Part shown: positions 1 to 9,092 of the stretch, in pieces
Numbering within the stretch: position 1 is the stretch's first letter
Layout: the number at the start of each line of letters is the position of its first letter
Assembly: GCA_029260765.1 (NCBI GenBank)
Contig: JAJDCP010000018.1
Span: 1 to 64,000 of the forward strand
Length of the DNA stretch: 64,000 nt
Direction: 5' to 3'
Source: Planctomycetota bacterium
GTDB taxonomy: Bacteria > Planctomycetota > J058 > JAJDCP01
The notes under the pieces: model-generated
What the model saw: only the letters and a program-made list of their open reading frames with translations
What the model was told of the DNA's origin: nothing
The model's database searches: none
Program-made: the position numbers and the translations under genes

Positions 1-26
1 TGTCCAAGGCCCAGGTACTATTCCTT

Positions 27-84
27 GTAGGGGAGGGGTTTATCCCCTCCCGAGCGAACGGGCGGGGGTAAACCCCGCCCCTAC
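27..84. repeat. GC-rich inverted repeat, copy 1
   Basis: The two arms, starting GTAGGGGAGGGGTTTATCCC and ending GGGTAAACCCCGCCCCTAC, are near-perfect reverse complements around a short spacer, so the element can fold into a long hairpin. A diverged second copy lies at 42956-43015. This looks like a small dispersed palindromic intergenic element (REP/MITE-like). It lies downstream of the minus-strand kinase-like gene that ends at 157 and could act as its transcript end, but there is no clear U-tract. Confidence 0.7.
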
Positions 85-156
85 TTTTCGGCACCAACGA
101 GCCTACATTTGATGTGGCTAGACCCGCTGTTCATGCCGACTCTCACCCGCATCTGT

Positions 157-963
157 CTAACTCACGCCCAGGGGCTCGGCGTCCATCACCGGCTTGAAAT
201 CGAGCCGGTAACGCTTCTTGCGGTGGAAGAAACGCACCAGCTTGCGCCGCCAGCTCTCACAGCCGCGCAACATCGCGCGCGGCTTGCAGCCGGGGCGGGC
301 GCCGAAATAGGCGCGGAAGAAGGCGAGCCGTGCCTCGGCCGGCAGCAACGTCGCGGCCCACTTCTCAAAGCAACCCAGATCATACGTGGGCCCGCGCCAC
401 TTGAGCCAGCCGTGGCTACCCTTGCGGCAGTCGATCAGCCAGACTTGTAGAGCCTCGGGGTTCTCAGTGTCCAACAGAATGTTGCGCAGGAACAGGTCTC
501 GGTGGACGAATCCCTGCTCATGCATGCTTCCGATCACTCCTCCCAGCTTGCTGCAGAGAGGAACCAGCAACTCCGCGTCGAGGGCATCTTCGCGCAACAA
601 ACCAAACAAGTCTCGGGCACCGTCGATGCGCTCCGTCAGCAGGAAATGCGAGACGATCAGACCCCAGCGGCGCTCATACCCCGCCGCGGCTGGGCGCGGT
701 GCGGGCAGTCCGTGCGCCCGCAACCAGCACAGGTTGCGGTACTCGGCAAGATGCGGGGGGGTCACCCAGGGGCCGGTGTTCTGGAAGAAGCGGGTGATAC
801 GCCGTACCGGAGTGGGGTAGGAGTTGATCTTGAAGTAGTAGGCATGCCCTGCCAACTCGACGAACCCGCTGGTGCGGATGCGTCCTAGCCCCAATCCCTG
901 GAGCACCCCGTCGTAGCTGTCAGGTAGGAATTCCTGTCCGGGGGCGCGTACGACGCACTCCAT
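157..963 (-). CDS. LPS kinase (WaaP/Kdo kinase)-like protein
   Basis: This 268-residue protein has a protein-kinase-like fold of the lipopolysaccharide kinase type. The catalytic loop HRDLFLRNILLD has the HxD...N pattern. The following LIDCRKG takes the place of the DFG metal-binding motif, as in WaaP/InaA-type kinases. It probably phosphorylates sugar on the lipid A core or a related cell-surface glycan on the cytoplasmic face. It starts 9 bases after the small secreted-protein gene 973-1269, so the two are likely one transcript. Two further kinase-like genes run divergently at 1362-3024, suggesting a locus for envelope glycan phosphorylation. The substrate is inferred from the family only. 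Confidence 0.75.
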   Translation of the reverse strand: MECVVRAPGQEFLPDSYDGVLQGLGLGRIRTSGFVELAGHAYYFKINSYPTPVRRITRFFQNTGPWVTPPHLAEYRNLCWLRAHGLPAPRPAAAGYERRWGLIVSHFLLTERIDGARDLFGLLREDALDAELLVPLCSKLGGVIGSMHEQGFVHRDLFLRNILLDTENPEALQVWLIDCRKGSHGWLKWRGPTYDLGCFEKWAATLLPAEARLAFFRAYFGARPGCKPRAMLRGCESWRRKLVRFFHRKKRYRLDFKPVMDAEPLGVS

Positions 964-972
964 GCCGACCTC

Positions 973-1269
973 TCAAAAGCACCACTGCCCGCAGTTGGGG
1001 ATGTTCTTCACGCGTCCGTCGAACCGTCGAAAATCGAGCGCGAGCAGACCGCCGCAACGCGTTCGCGCTTCCCCTTCATCGGCCTGCCAGCGCATTGTGC
1101 GGAACGGCCCGAGCTCGAAGCTGCCGTCGGCGAGGCTGGTTTCGAAGCGTTGTCCGCACAGGCCGTGCGCCGCCAGACCGAGAATCAGACAGAACCATAG
1201 AACACACCCAGATATACGTCGACATGGCTGCCATGCAATTACTGTACGGTACCAGATTATCAAGGACAT
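973..1269 (-). CDS. small secreted protein, unknown function
   Basis: This protein of about 98 residues begins MSLIIWYRT and contains one hydrophobic stretch (CVLWFCLILGLAAHGLCG) that resembles a signal peptide or membrane anchor. A short polar tail with four cysteines follows. I chose the start at 1269 because GGGAG lies five bases upstream; an upstream in-frame ATG at 1335 has no such site. It lies directly ahead of the LPS-kinase-like gene and faces the divergent kinase-like gene at 1362, so the two promoters share a region of about 90 bases. I recognise no family. Confidence 0.5.
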   Translation of the reverse strand: MSLIIWYRTVIAWQPCRRISGCVLWFCLILGLAAHGLCGQRFETSLADGSFELGPFRTMRWQADEGEARTRCGGLLALDFRRFDGRVKNIPNCGQWCF

Positions 1270-1361
1270 CGAAACTCCCGAGCAGACAGCCCCGCCAGGC
1301 AAGTTTTTTCTTGTCAGCGTGCGGCCAAAGGCCACAATGGCCGGCAGTTTGGGAGGCCCGC

Positions 1362-2207
1362 ATGACCACGACCCGTGAGCGCATCCGCGTCGATGACCTC
1401 GCGCCGCATCTGCTGCTGAAGAATGGCAACTTTCTCTATAAGCTGCCCTTCCGCGACGGTTTCGCGGTGCTCAAAGTCTACTACGGCAGCCGCGGCTTTT
1501 TTGGACGGGTGCTCAAGAGCATCAGCAACGTCGTATTTCAGGGGCAGACCAGCTACATGCCGCGCACGCGCCTGAAGGTCGAGCGCGATTGCATGCGCAC
1601 CTGGGCCAGACACGGCTTCCGGGTGTTCGAGGTCTTTGACGATGTCGAGGTCGAGGCGCCGGGTCTGCGGCAAGACGGCTATCTGCTGATGGAGTTCATG
1701 GTTCGGCCCAAGCTGAACAACTATCTGGCAGACAGCTCGATTCCTGAGGATGAACGCTTCACGACCTACCGCCGTTGGCTGCAGGAGTGGAGTCGTCGGC
1801 ACGACGTCGCGATCGAAGAACGTGATCCGCGCCTGGTGCACGAGAACGGCGACGGCAAGCACGTCTACATCCTCGACGACGGGGGCTTCCTCTGGTTTGA
1901 CTTCGAGATGATCTTCCGCAGCCCGAACCGCGTGGCCGAGCACGTCTCCCACGAGATCATCCAGTACGTCTGGAACATCCATAAGAACATCCCGACAGAG
2001 ATCCGCGAACGGCTGCTCGATGAGACGGTTGAGGGCTACCCCGACCGAGAGAGGTTGCTGCGCAGCTACGATTACTTCTTCCGCCATCCCCGCCTCTTCC
2101 AACGCATGGGCAGAGCCATCGATCGCCGTTTCTACAAGAGAGCCCGCAAGCCGACGAGCAAATACAACATCGCCCGTCGCCTGCGGGAGCGTCTTGAACG
2201 AAGCTAG
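1362..2207 (+). CDS. kinase-like (Kdo/LPS kinase superfamily) protein
   Basis: This 281-residue protein starts with an ATG preceded by GGGAGG at 1351-1356. It carries a glycine-containing N-lobe and the motif LVHENGDGKHVYILDD followed by WFDFE. That resembles the catalytic and metal-binding region of LPS/Kdo kinases, but the canonical HRD is replaced by HEN. The C-terminus is strongly basic, consistent with membrane-surface association. The next kinase-like gene begins inside its last codons (14-base overlap), so translation is probably coupled. Activity is uncertain because the catalytic loop departs from consensus. Confidence 0.65.
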   Translation: MTTTRERIRVDDLAPHLLLKNGNFLYKLPFRDGFAVLKVYYGSRGFFGRVLKSISNVVFQGQTSYMPRTRLKVERDCMRTWARHGFRVFEVFDDVEVEAPGLRQDGYLLMEFMVRPKLNNYLADSSIPEDERFTTYRRWLQEWSRRHDVAIEERDPRLVHENGDGKHVYILDDGGFLWFDFEMIFRSPNRVAEHVSHEIIQYVWNIHKNIPTEIRERLLDETVEGYPDRERLLRSYDYFFRHPRLFQRMGRAIDRRFYKRARKPTSKYNIARRLRERLERS

Positions 2208-3024
2208 CAGTCAAGCAGCCCCCCGATGGCAACTGCCCGCCGGTGCACAACTCCTCGATGAGCCCGGTCCGAAGGGTGGGAACATCCTGCTCCGTTTGGG
2301 CGATGCCGTGCTCAAGCTCTACCGCTCGCGCGGCAACGCCTGGTATGAGGCCTTGCGCAGTGTGCTCGTGCGGATCTTCGAACGCAAACGCGGCATCACG
2401 CCTTGGGCGCGGCACCGTACCGAGCGGCGTTCGCTGGCGCTCTGGGAGCGCGAGGGCTTTGAGGTTCCACGACGTCTGCAGCGCCCGCTGCCTCGAGGGT
2501 TGGCTCCGCCAGGCCTGTGGTTGGAGTTCTGCCCGGGACCGACGTTGTCCCAGCTGCTTGAGGAGCAAGAGCATGAGCGGGTGCGGCTGGCTGAAGAGCT
2601 CGGCCGGCGGCTGCAGCCGAGGCATAGGCGTGCGCTGGCGCTGCGTGAGCCGTTGCTTTTGATGGAACATGCCACCACCAATCACATCTTCATCGACGGC
2701 GATCGTTGGGTGAGTTTCGACCTGGAGAATGGCTACTGTCCGGGGTTTCCGGTGCTGGATGGGCTGGTCTACGAGTTGTCGTCTTTCCTGCGGGCGTTGG
2801 CCAAACGCACCGGTGATCAAGCCGACGCTGCCTTGCGCGCCTTCGTGCGGGGCTACAACGATCCGCTGCTCCTCGAGCAGGTCTGTGCTCGCGGGCTCGA
2901 CAGCGAGAGCGTGCTGCATCGCTTGCGGCGTTGGTCCGACCAGCGTCGGCGGGAGAGCCTGAGCAAGACCGCGATGTTGGTGGGACTGCGTCAGCTGCTA
3001 GCGCTGCCCACTGCCCACCAGTAG
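2194..3024 (+). CDS. second kinase-like protein of the cluster
   Basis: The likely start is TTG at 2194, preceded by GGGAG at 2185-2189 and overlapping the end of the previous gene; no ATG fits the frame nearby. The 276-residue product has an N-lobe-like segment (NILLRLGDAVLKLYRSRGN) and the catalytic-like stretch HATTNHIFIDG followed by VSFDLENG. The pattern H-x5-N then D parallels small-molecule and LPS kinases, although no HxD is seen. It is the third kinase-fold gene in 3 kb. It is probably involved in envelope glycolipid modification together with its neighbours, which is inference from clustering. Confidence 0.55.
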   Translation: MNEASSQAAPRWQLPAGAQLLDEPGPKGGNILLRLGDAVLKLYRSRGNAWYEALRSVLVRIFERKRGITPWARHRTERRSLALWEREGFEVPRRLQRPLPRGLAPPGLWLEFCPGPTLSQLLEEQEHERVRLAEELGRRLQPRHRRALALREPLLLMEHATTNHIFIDGDRWVSFDLENGYCPGFPVLDGLVYELSSFLRALAKRTGDQADAALRAFVRGYNDPLLLEQVCARGLDSESVLHRLRRWSDQRRRESLSKTAMLVGLRQLLALPTAHQ

Positions 3025-3262
3025 CCTTTGACAAACTTGGCGGCTCTGTGGGTTCAGGAGCGTCCCCCCCGCCGTGGCTTCAGGCCTCCGGCTTCAGACT
3101 TCAGCCTGCCTGCTGGAATACCCGGAGTTTCCGGTGGTCTCTATTCATGACGAGTCCCTTGGCAGAAGCCTGGAGCCCGTAGCCTGGAGCGAGCAGCCAG
3201 GGCATGCCAAACGCCGGGTTCGCGCCAACTTGTCTGGGCCGACTTGTCGGCAACGGGGAGCG

Positions 3263-5962
3263 CTAGCGTGTGCGCAAGACCGCTAGCGTCGAATCAGCTC
3301 GCAGCGTGACGAAGGCGCTCTCGGCGTCCAGCGCCGGCCAATCTCTCCAGCCAGTCTGGAGCAGGCGGTCGACGCGCTCGATCGCTTCGGCGGGCCGTTC
3401 TTCGCAGGCCAGCATGGCGGCCTCCCAGAAGAGGGCCTGCTGTAAGGCAGCTTTGCGTTGAGCGGCGTCCAGGTCCTCGGCCAGCTCGATGCGTGCCCGC
3501 CAGCTGGGCAGCAGCCCGAGCAGCAGCCCGCGCTTCTCGGGCAGTCCGGCGATCAGCCGGTAGCGAGCAGCATTCATCATGCGCCACTGCTCGAGCGGGT
3601 GTTGCTCGCTGGGCATGACAGCGCGTGCGCCGCTCATCTTACCGATGAAGCTCTCGGGAGTCAGGTCCGCCAGGCGTGCAAAGATCTCTATGCCGCCGGG
3701 AATGTCGCGGCACGACAACCAGAGCAGGTTTCCCTTGATCCAAAGACTCAGGAACTCGTCTGGATGCTCGTCCAAGGCCGCGTCCAGCTCTTGCAGCGCC
3801 GCGTGATACTGAGAGTCTGTGGGCTGCCAGTAGCTGATGTTGTTGGCAGTCACGGGATCGCCAAGATGTGCCATCGCGCGGCTGACACGAATCGGACAGA
3901 TATGGGCGGCGAGCTCCAGAGCCTTGTCCAGGGACTGCCAGCCTTCCGCATCGTGGCCCAGGCGCAGCAAGACATTGCCGAGCAGGCTGTGGGAATGGCT
4001 GCTGAGCGGGGCGACGGCGACCGTCTCCTGGGCGTATTGCTCGGCTTCGGCGTCGCGCCCGGCCGCCAGGTACATCCAGACCAATTGCTGGCGGAAATAG
4101 ACCGCATTGGGTTGCAGGTTGACCGCCCGTTCCATGTGCTGGATCGAGGCTATCCACTGATCGGCGCTCAGATCGCCCCCGAGTCCTCCCTGGTCGGCGA
4201 GCGCCTGGTTGCTGGCCGCCCAGTTCAGCAACACATGCCCCCAGGGATTGCCCGGGTTGGCCGCCAGCACAGCCTCTCCGAGCGTTTCTAGCTCGTCCGC
4301 AAGCGTCCGCCAGAGGTCGACGGCCAGGTCCGCGTCGGTCAACGCTTCGGAGAGCCGCTCGCCCAGCTCGCCGTAGGCGACCAGTCCGCGAGCCGTGGCG
4401 ATCCAATCTTCAGGGACATCCAGCAGCAACAGGCGCTCGAGGTCCTCCCGCATCCGCTTCAGCGGCTCCGGGGCGTTGCCGACAGGCGAGCCCATGGCCT
4501 GCTGGTTGAGCTCGGCGTGCAGTCCGAGGATGCGGCGGTACAAAGCCTCGTGATGTCCGGGATCGCAAGCCAGCGCCTTGTCGAAGGCCTCCAGTGCCCG
4601 GTCCCATTGTTCGCGAGCCTGGTAGCAGCGGCCCAGGTAGAAATGGCTGTCAGCCAGCTCGGGGGCCAGCTCGACGGCCTGCTCGCTCGCAGCCAACGCC
4701 TGCTCCAACCAGTCCTGGCGGCGCAATCGGTCTTCGGGGCTGGTGAGATACTGGGCGTTGTTCAGATGTTGATCGACAGTCTTCAGCAAGCCTCGCGCTC
4801 TGCTTTGCTGCGCACGATCGACCGGAGCTGGCGCAGGCTCGGTGTTCGGATCCTGGCTGGGGGCATCGCCAGCGTTCTGCATCATCAGCAGACCGAGCAG
4901 CACGGCGAGCACCGCGCCGATCAACGCGACCCATGCGCGGGGACGGCGCGGGCGCTCGCCACGCGGGGCGACGGGTTGGGCATCGAGATTCTCCAGCGCC
5001 TCTGCGAGTTGCTCCCCCGTCTGGAAGCGGAGCGCGGGGTCTTTGGCCAACAGACGCGCCACGATACCCGCCAGCGCCGGATGCACGTCGGCGCAGGAGT
5101 CCCTCAGGTCGGGGGCGGGGTTCAGACAGTGCTGCTTGGTGAAATTCGCCGTGGTCGGCCCCCGAAATGGCGGATGGCCGGCCAACATCTCGAACAGAGT
5201 GCAGCCGAGCGCGTAGAGGTCTGAGCGATGGTCGGTCTGCCGGCCGTCGTTCCATTGCTCTGGAGGCATGTAGGCCGGCGTGCCCATCATCGAGCCGGTC
5301 CGAGTCAGGCCGGAGGACTCTTCAGCAGCCTTGGCCAGACCGAAATCGCCGATCTTCAGCCGGTTCTGTGCATCGATCAACAGATTGTCCGGTTTGATGT
5401 CGCGGTGAACGAGGCCCTGCTGCGCGGCCGCCCAGAGTCCGCGAGCCGCCTGGCAGCAGAGGTCGACGGCCAGGGGCCCGGGCAAGGCTCCAGCGCGTAT
5501 GCGCTGCTTGAGAGTGCCGCCATCGACATAGTGCATCACGATGCAGAAACGACCATCCTGTTCGAGCAGCTCGTGGATGGAGACGATGGAAGGATGGTGC
5601 ACGCGGGCCAACAAGCGGGCCTCGCGGCGGAAGCGCTCGATCAGACTACGGTCACGGGCGAGGCCCGGAGCCAGGATCTTGAGGGCGACCTTGCGGCCCA
5701 ACTCGACCTGCTGGGCAAGATAGACGACCCCCATTCCCCCCTCTCCGAGCTTGCGGACGATACGGTAGCCGGGGATGTCCGGGCGCGCATCCGTCTCGTC
5801 TTCGGCAAGGCATGAGGGTTCGAGCAACGAAGCGGCCAGCGGGCTATCCTCGGGCGAGACCAGGGTTGCCCGGGAGTCTTCTGGTCTGCTGAAGGCCACG
5901 CCACAGCCGGGGCATGAGCGGACATCGGTCGGGCAGAGGGCGTCACAGGTGGGACAGCGCAT
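3263..5962 (-). CDS. Ser/Thr protein kinase with zinc ribbon and TPR domain
   Basis: Domains run in order. A zinc ribbon has Cys3, Cys6, Cys17 and Cys20. An intact Hanks-type kinase domain at about 66-330 has GEGGMGVV at 73-80, Lys95, HRDIKPDN at 186-193 and DFG at 206-208. A single membrane helix (WVALIGAVLAVLLGLLMM) sits near 345-362. A long extracytoplasmic TPR region continues to the C-terminus. The start at 5962 (GGAG five bases upstream) puts the zinc ribbon at the N-terminus, as is common in the family. ATG at 5995 with GGAGG is an alternative. It stands alone with no adjacent phosphatase. It is probably a membrane signalling kinase; its targets cannot be read from the sequence. Confidence 0.9.
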   Translation of the reverse strand: MRCPTCDALCPTDVRSCPGCGVAFSRPEDSRATLVSPEDSPLAASLLEPSCLAEDETDARPDIPGYRIVRKLGEGGMGVVYLAQQVELGRKVALKILAPGLARDRSLIERFRREARLLARVHHPSIVSIHELLEQDGRFCIVMHYVDGGTLKQRIRAGALPGPLAVDLCCQAARGLWAAAQQGLVHRDIKPDNLLIDAQNRLKIGDFGLAKAAEESSGLTRTGSMMGTPAYMPPEQWNDGRQTDHRSDLYALGCTLFEMLAGHPPFRGPTTANFTKQHCLNPAPDLRDSCADVHPALAGIVARLLAKDPALRFQTGEQLAEALENLDAQPVAPRGERPRRPRAWVALIGAVLAVLLGLLMMQNAGDAPSQDPNTEPAPAPVDRAQQSRARGLLKTVDQHLNNAQYLTSPEDRLRRQDWLEQALAASEQAVELAPELADSHFYLGRCYQAREQWDRALEAFDKALACDPGHHEALYRRILGLHAELNQQAMGSPVGNAPEPLKRMREDLERLLLLDVPEDWIATARGLVAYGELGERLSEALTDADLAVDLWRTLADELETLGEAVLAANPGNPWGHVLLNWAASNQALADQGGLGGDLSADQWIASIQHMERAVNLQPNAVYFRQQLVWMYLAAGRDAEAEQYAQETVAVAPLSSHSHSLLGNVLLRLGHDAEGWQSLDKALELAAHICPIRVSRAMAHLGDPVTANNISYWQPTDSQYHAALQELDAALDEHPDEFLSLWIKGNLLWLSCRDIPGGIEIFARLADLTPESFIGKMSGARAVMPSEQHPLEQWRMMNAARYRLIAGLPEKRGLLLGLLPSWRARIELAEDLDAAQRKAALQQALFWEAAMLACEERPAEAIERVDRLLQTGWRDWPALDAESAFVTLRADSTLAVLRTR

Positions 5963-6139
5963 CGCAACTCCGTAGAACGTCGTTCTCTGCATCATCGATA
6001 CGCCTCCGCGCGTCAAGCGAAATCACGATGAGCGGAGCTCGAAGCAGCCCCATACGTAGGGCATTGTGCCTCGCTTGGATTGCAGTCTCAGGCGTCCTGC
6101 TGCTAAGCTGAGATCAGGCATGATCACGGCGGCCCAGGC

Positions 6140-6646
6140 ATGAAGAACCATCCAGGTTTCAGCAAACTGCGGGAATCGCAGCGCGTGCGCGAACAGAAGC
6201 AGCGGGACAGCCGCAGGCTGGAAGCCCGTAGCCAGCTAGCGGGGCGCTGGCTGCTTGTGTTGGCCTGCCTCGACGCTCTGGCTGCCGTGGCTGCGCTGGG
6301 TCTGTGTCTGGCTTCGCAGCTTCAAAGCGAAGGCGAGCTGCTCTACAGCGGCTCTTTGCTGGCTGTTGTGCTTGCAGCCCTGGCCTGGGGATTGTTCACG
6401 CACCGTCCTTGGGCACGTCCGGGCGGGTTGTGGGCCGCTGGCTTGTTGCTGCTGGGCGCAGCCGGGCTCGCCCTGTTTGGTCCACTCGGAGGCTATGGCT
6501 GGGCAGGAGTTGGACTGTTTGCGTCCGCCGGGGTGTTGCACACCAGCCTGTTCTGGCCAGCAAGCGCGCTCCCCTTCCAGAAACGGCTCCCTCCTCAAGG
6601 TCCCCCGGATTCGGGTGCCTGGCAGAGTGTGCGTGCACGACACTGA
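6140..6646 (+). CDS. small four-helix membrane protein
   Basis: This 168-residue protein has a charged, Arg/Lys-rich cytoplasmic N-terminus of about 35 residues followed by four hydrophobic segments, for example WLLVLACLDALAAVAALGLC and LWAAGLLLLGAAGLALFG, and a short polar tail. It is divergent from the Ser/Thr kinase gene and separated from it by about 175 bases. No conserved catalytic motif is visible and I do not recognise the family. The coding assignment rests on its clean hydrophobicity pattern and uninterrupted frame. Confidence 0.5.
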   Translation: MKNHPGFSKLRESQRVREQKQRDSRRLEARSQLAGRWLLVLACLDALAAVAALGLCLASQLQSEGELLYSGSLLAVVLAALAWGLFTHRPWARPGGLWAAGLLLLGAAGLALFGPLGGYGWAGVGLFASAGVLHTSLFWPASALPFQKRLPPQGPPDSGAWQSVRARH

Positions 6647-6846
6647 GACGCGGATTGCGGCGCACAGGCGCAGGTGCAGGGGTGGCCCGCTGGTTTTCTC
6701 CCTTGAATCCTTCGCTCAAGAGTAGGGTGCATCGGCCTCACCACGCAGAGATCGACCAGCACACCGGACTGTGTCCGTCCCATTTGGCGGCTAGCCAATC
6801 ACCAACGGGCCCGATAGAGTAGGCTGCAATCAGGCAGTTTGCGCGG

Positions 6847-9063
6847 GTGTCAGGCAAGACGATGCAGATCGATGGGCCCCCTCCGGCAGAGAAGTTCGGG
6901 ACGTTTCTGGGTGTATTCACTCCGAGCGTGTTGACGATCCTCGGCCTGATCATGTACCTGCGCTTCGGCTGGGTCGTCGGCAACGTCGGTTTGCCGGGGT
7001 CGTTGTTGATCGTGCTGCTCGCCAGTGGGATCACCTACATCACCTCGCTGAGCGCCTCCGCGGTTGCGACCAACATGACGGTGGGTGTGGGCGGGCCCTA
7101 CTACTTGATTTCGCGCAGTCTGGGACTCGAGCTCGGCGGAGCCATCGGCATCCCGCTGTTTTTTTGCCGAACCCTGAGCATCACCTTCTACAGTTTCGGT
7201 CTCGCTGAATCGATCCTCGCCTTCTGGCCGACGGCGATGCCCCCGCACACTCTCGAGCTCGTGACTGCGGGCATCATCCTGTTGATCACGAGCGTGTCGG
7301 GTCGCAGTGCCGGCATCGCCCTGAAGCTGCAGCTGCCGATCATGGCGCTGGTCGGAGCGTCGATCCTGGCCCTCGCGGTCGGCGTGTTTTCGGCACCTCT
7401 GCAGACGCCCGAGTGGGAGCCCGTGTACCGGACCACCCCGGACGGGGCGGGTTTCTGGTACGTTTTCGCGGTGTTCTTTCCCGCCGTTACCGGTTGGGCG
7501 GTCGGCATCGGGATGAGCGGCGACCTCAAGGAGCCGCGCTACTCCATCCCGCGCGGCACCATCTGGGCCGTGATCACGGGCACGATCATCTACCTGCTGA
7601 TTCCGATCCTGCTCGCGATTACGACCAAGGTCAGCCCCGAGCAGCTGGCGGAGCCGCGGATGATCTGGCTCGACATCGCGGTGCTCGGCACCTGGTTGGT
7701 CCTGCCGGGCCTCTGGGGGGCCCTCCTCTCATCAGCCTTCGGGAGTGTGCTTGGCGGTCCGCGGGTGCTGCAGGCACTGGCCAACGACGGCTTGGCGCCG
7801 AAGTTTACCGCTCGGGTGTCGAAGACCGGTCAGCCGACCATCGCGACCTGGATCAGCGGTGCGATCGCGGTCGCGGCGGTCGGGCTGGGAAGTCTCGAGA
7901 CGGTTGCCGAGCTGGTCACGATGTTGTTCCTCACCCTGTACGTCGTAGTCAACTTCAGCGCGGCGGTCGAGAAACTGGTGGGCGATCCGTCCTACCGACC
8001 GACGATCAACGTGCCCGCCTGGCTTTCGATCATCGGTGCGATCGCGACGATCGCGGTGATGTTCTTGATCAGCCCTCAGGCCTGCATCGCGGCCGTGACC
8101 CTGGAGCTGGCGCTCTACCTGTACCTGCGCCGCCGGGCTTTGAAGCAGAGCTGGGGCGATGTGCGCGGAGGCTTGTGGCTGACCATCGTGCGCTTTGCCC
8201 TGGTCCGGTTGCGGAGCCACGGGGACGATCCACGCAACTGGCGCCCCCATATCCTGGTGTTCGTCGGTCAGCTGGACAAGAACATCGGCCTGGTGCGGCT
8301 GGCGAACTGGTTCAACCAGGACCGGGGTGTCGTCACTGTCTGCCGGCTGCTGACCGGCGACCTGACGCGTGAGAAGCCCGATGTGGTCACAATGCGCGAG
8401 GAGATGCAGGACACTCTGACCGTCGCGGGACAGGTAGCATTCGCGGAGGTGGACGTGGTGTCCGACTGGGAGTCGGGGGCCATCCAGGTCACGCAGGCCA
8501 ACGGAATCGCAGGACTGCAGTCCAACACGGTGATGTTTGGCTGGTCTGAGGAACATGAGGGCAGAGTCAGGCAGCTACGAGTGATGCGCGCAGTCGCCCA
8601 CGTCGGGAAGAGCACGATCATCGTCCGGCTCAAGTGGGCCTACGAGCCCGGCCAGAAGAAGCGCATAGATGTCTGGTGGCGGGGCAAGCAGCGCAACGGA
8701 GACATGATGCTGCTCCTGGCGCACCTGCTGAAACTGAACCAAGAGTGGCACGACGCCGTGGTTCTGGTGCGCTCGATCGTGACCGAGCAGGAACGCGAAG
8801 CCACCGCTCGCAGTCTGGCGGCGCTGATGCCTGAGGTGCGCATCCAGGCCGAGACTGAGGTGATGCTCAAGCCGCCGGACAAGTCGGTGGTGGAAGTGAT
8901 GCACGAGAAGAGCCGCGATGCCGACATCGTCTTTCTGGGACTGGCAGAACCGGAGATCGGCGAAGAAGAAGCCTACGCCGAGGGGCTCGCCACATTGGTC
9001 GAGGGCTTCAACACCACGATCCTGGTACGCAACGCGCACGCGTTTGCGGGCGAGCTGATCTGA
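6847..9063 (+). CDS. bacterial cation-chloride cotransporter / amino acid permease
   Basis: This protein of about 738 residues belongs to the APC superfamily. The first part has about twelve transmembrane helices and opens with FGTFLGVFTPSVLTILGLIM, a signature of the Na-K-Cl cotransporter (SLC12-like) group. It also carries VGVGGPYYLISRSLG. The last 270 residues form a soluble C-terminal domain (HILVFVGQLDKNIGLVRLANW), as in SLC12 relatives. It would move inorganic ions or amino acids across the inner membrane; the substrate cannot be deduced. GTG at 6847 and ATG at 6862 are both possible starts and neither has a strong ribosome site. Confidence 0.85.
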   Translation: MSGKTMQIDGPPPAEKFGTFLGVFTPSVLTILGLIMYLRFGWVVGNVGLPGSLLIVLLASGITYITSLSASAVATNMTVGVGGPYYLISRSLGLELGGAIGIPLFFCRTLSITFYSFGLAESILAFWPTAMPPHTLELVTAGIILLITSVSGRSAGIALKLQLPIMALVGASILALAVGVFSAPLQTPEWEPVYRTTPDGAGFWYVFAVFFPAVTGWAVGIGMSGDLKEPRYSIPRGTIWAVITGTIIYLLIPILLAITTKVSPEQLAEPRMIWLDIAVLGTWLVLPGLWGALLSSAFGSVLGGPRVLQALANDGLAPKFTARVSKTGQPTIATWISGAIAVAAVGLGSLETVAELVTMLFLTLYVVVNFSAAVEKLVGDPSYRPTINVPAWLSIIGAIATIAVMFLISPQACIAAVTLELALYLYLRRRALKQSWGDVRGGLWLTIVRFALVRLRSHGDDPRNWRPHILVFVGQLDKNIGLVRLANWFNQDRGVVTVCRLLTGDLTREKPDVVTMREEMQDTLTVAGQVAFAEVDVVSDWESGAIQVTQANGIAGLQSNTVMFGWSEEHEGRVRQLRVMRAVAHVGKSTIIVRLKWAYEPGQKKRIDVWWRGKQRNGDMMLLLAHLLKLNQEWHDAVVLVRSIVTEQEREATARSLAALMPEVRIQAETEVMLKPPDKSVVEVMHEKSRDADIVFLGLAEPEIGEEEAYAEGLATLVEGFNTTILVRNAHAFAGELI

Positions 9064-9076
9064 GCCTCGCAGGCTG

Positions 9077-9092
9077 CAGCGGGACTATTCCC
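9077..9092. terminator. short hairpin between convergent genes
   Basis: GCGGGA and TCCCGC form a perfect 6-bp stem with a 4-base loop between the permease stop at 9063 and the M60 peptidase stop at 9085. It could end both transcripts. No U-tract is visible, so this is a weak call. Confidence 0.3.

Noticed and set aside
3025..3262. Small frames between the kinase-like genes and the Ser/Thr kinase
   Set aside because: No ribosome site or protein character; treated as intergenic.
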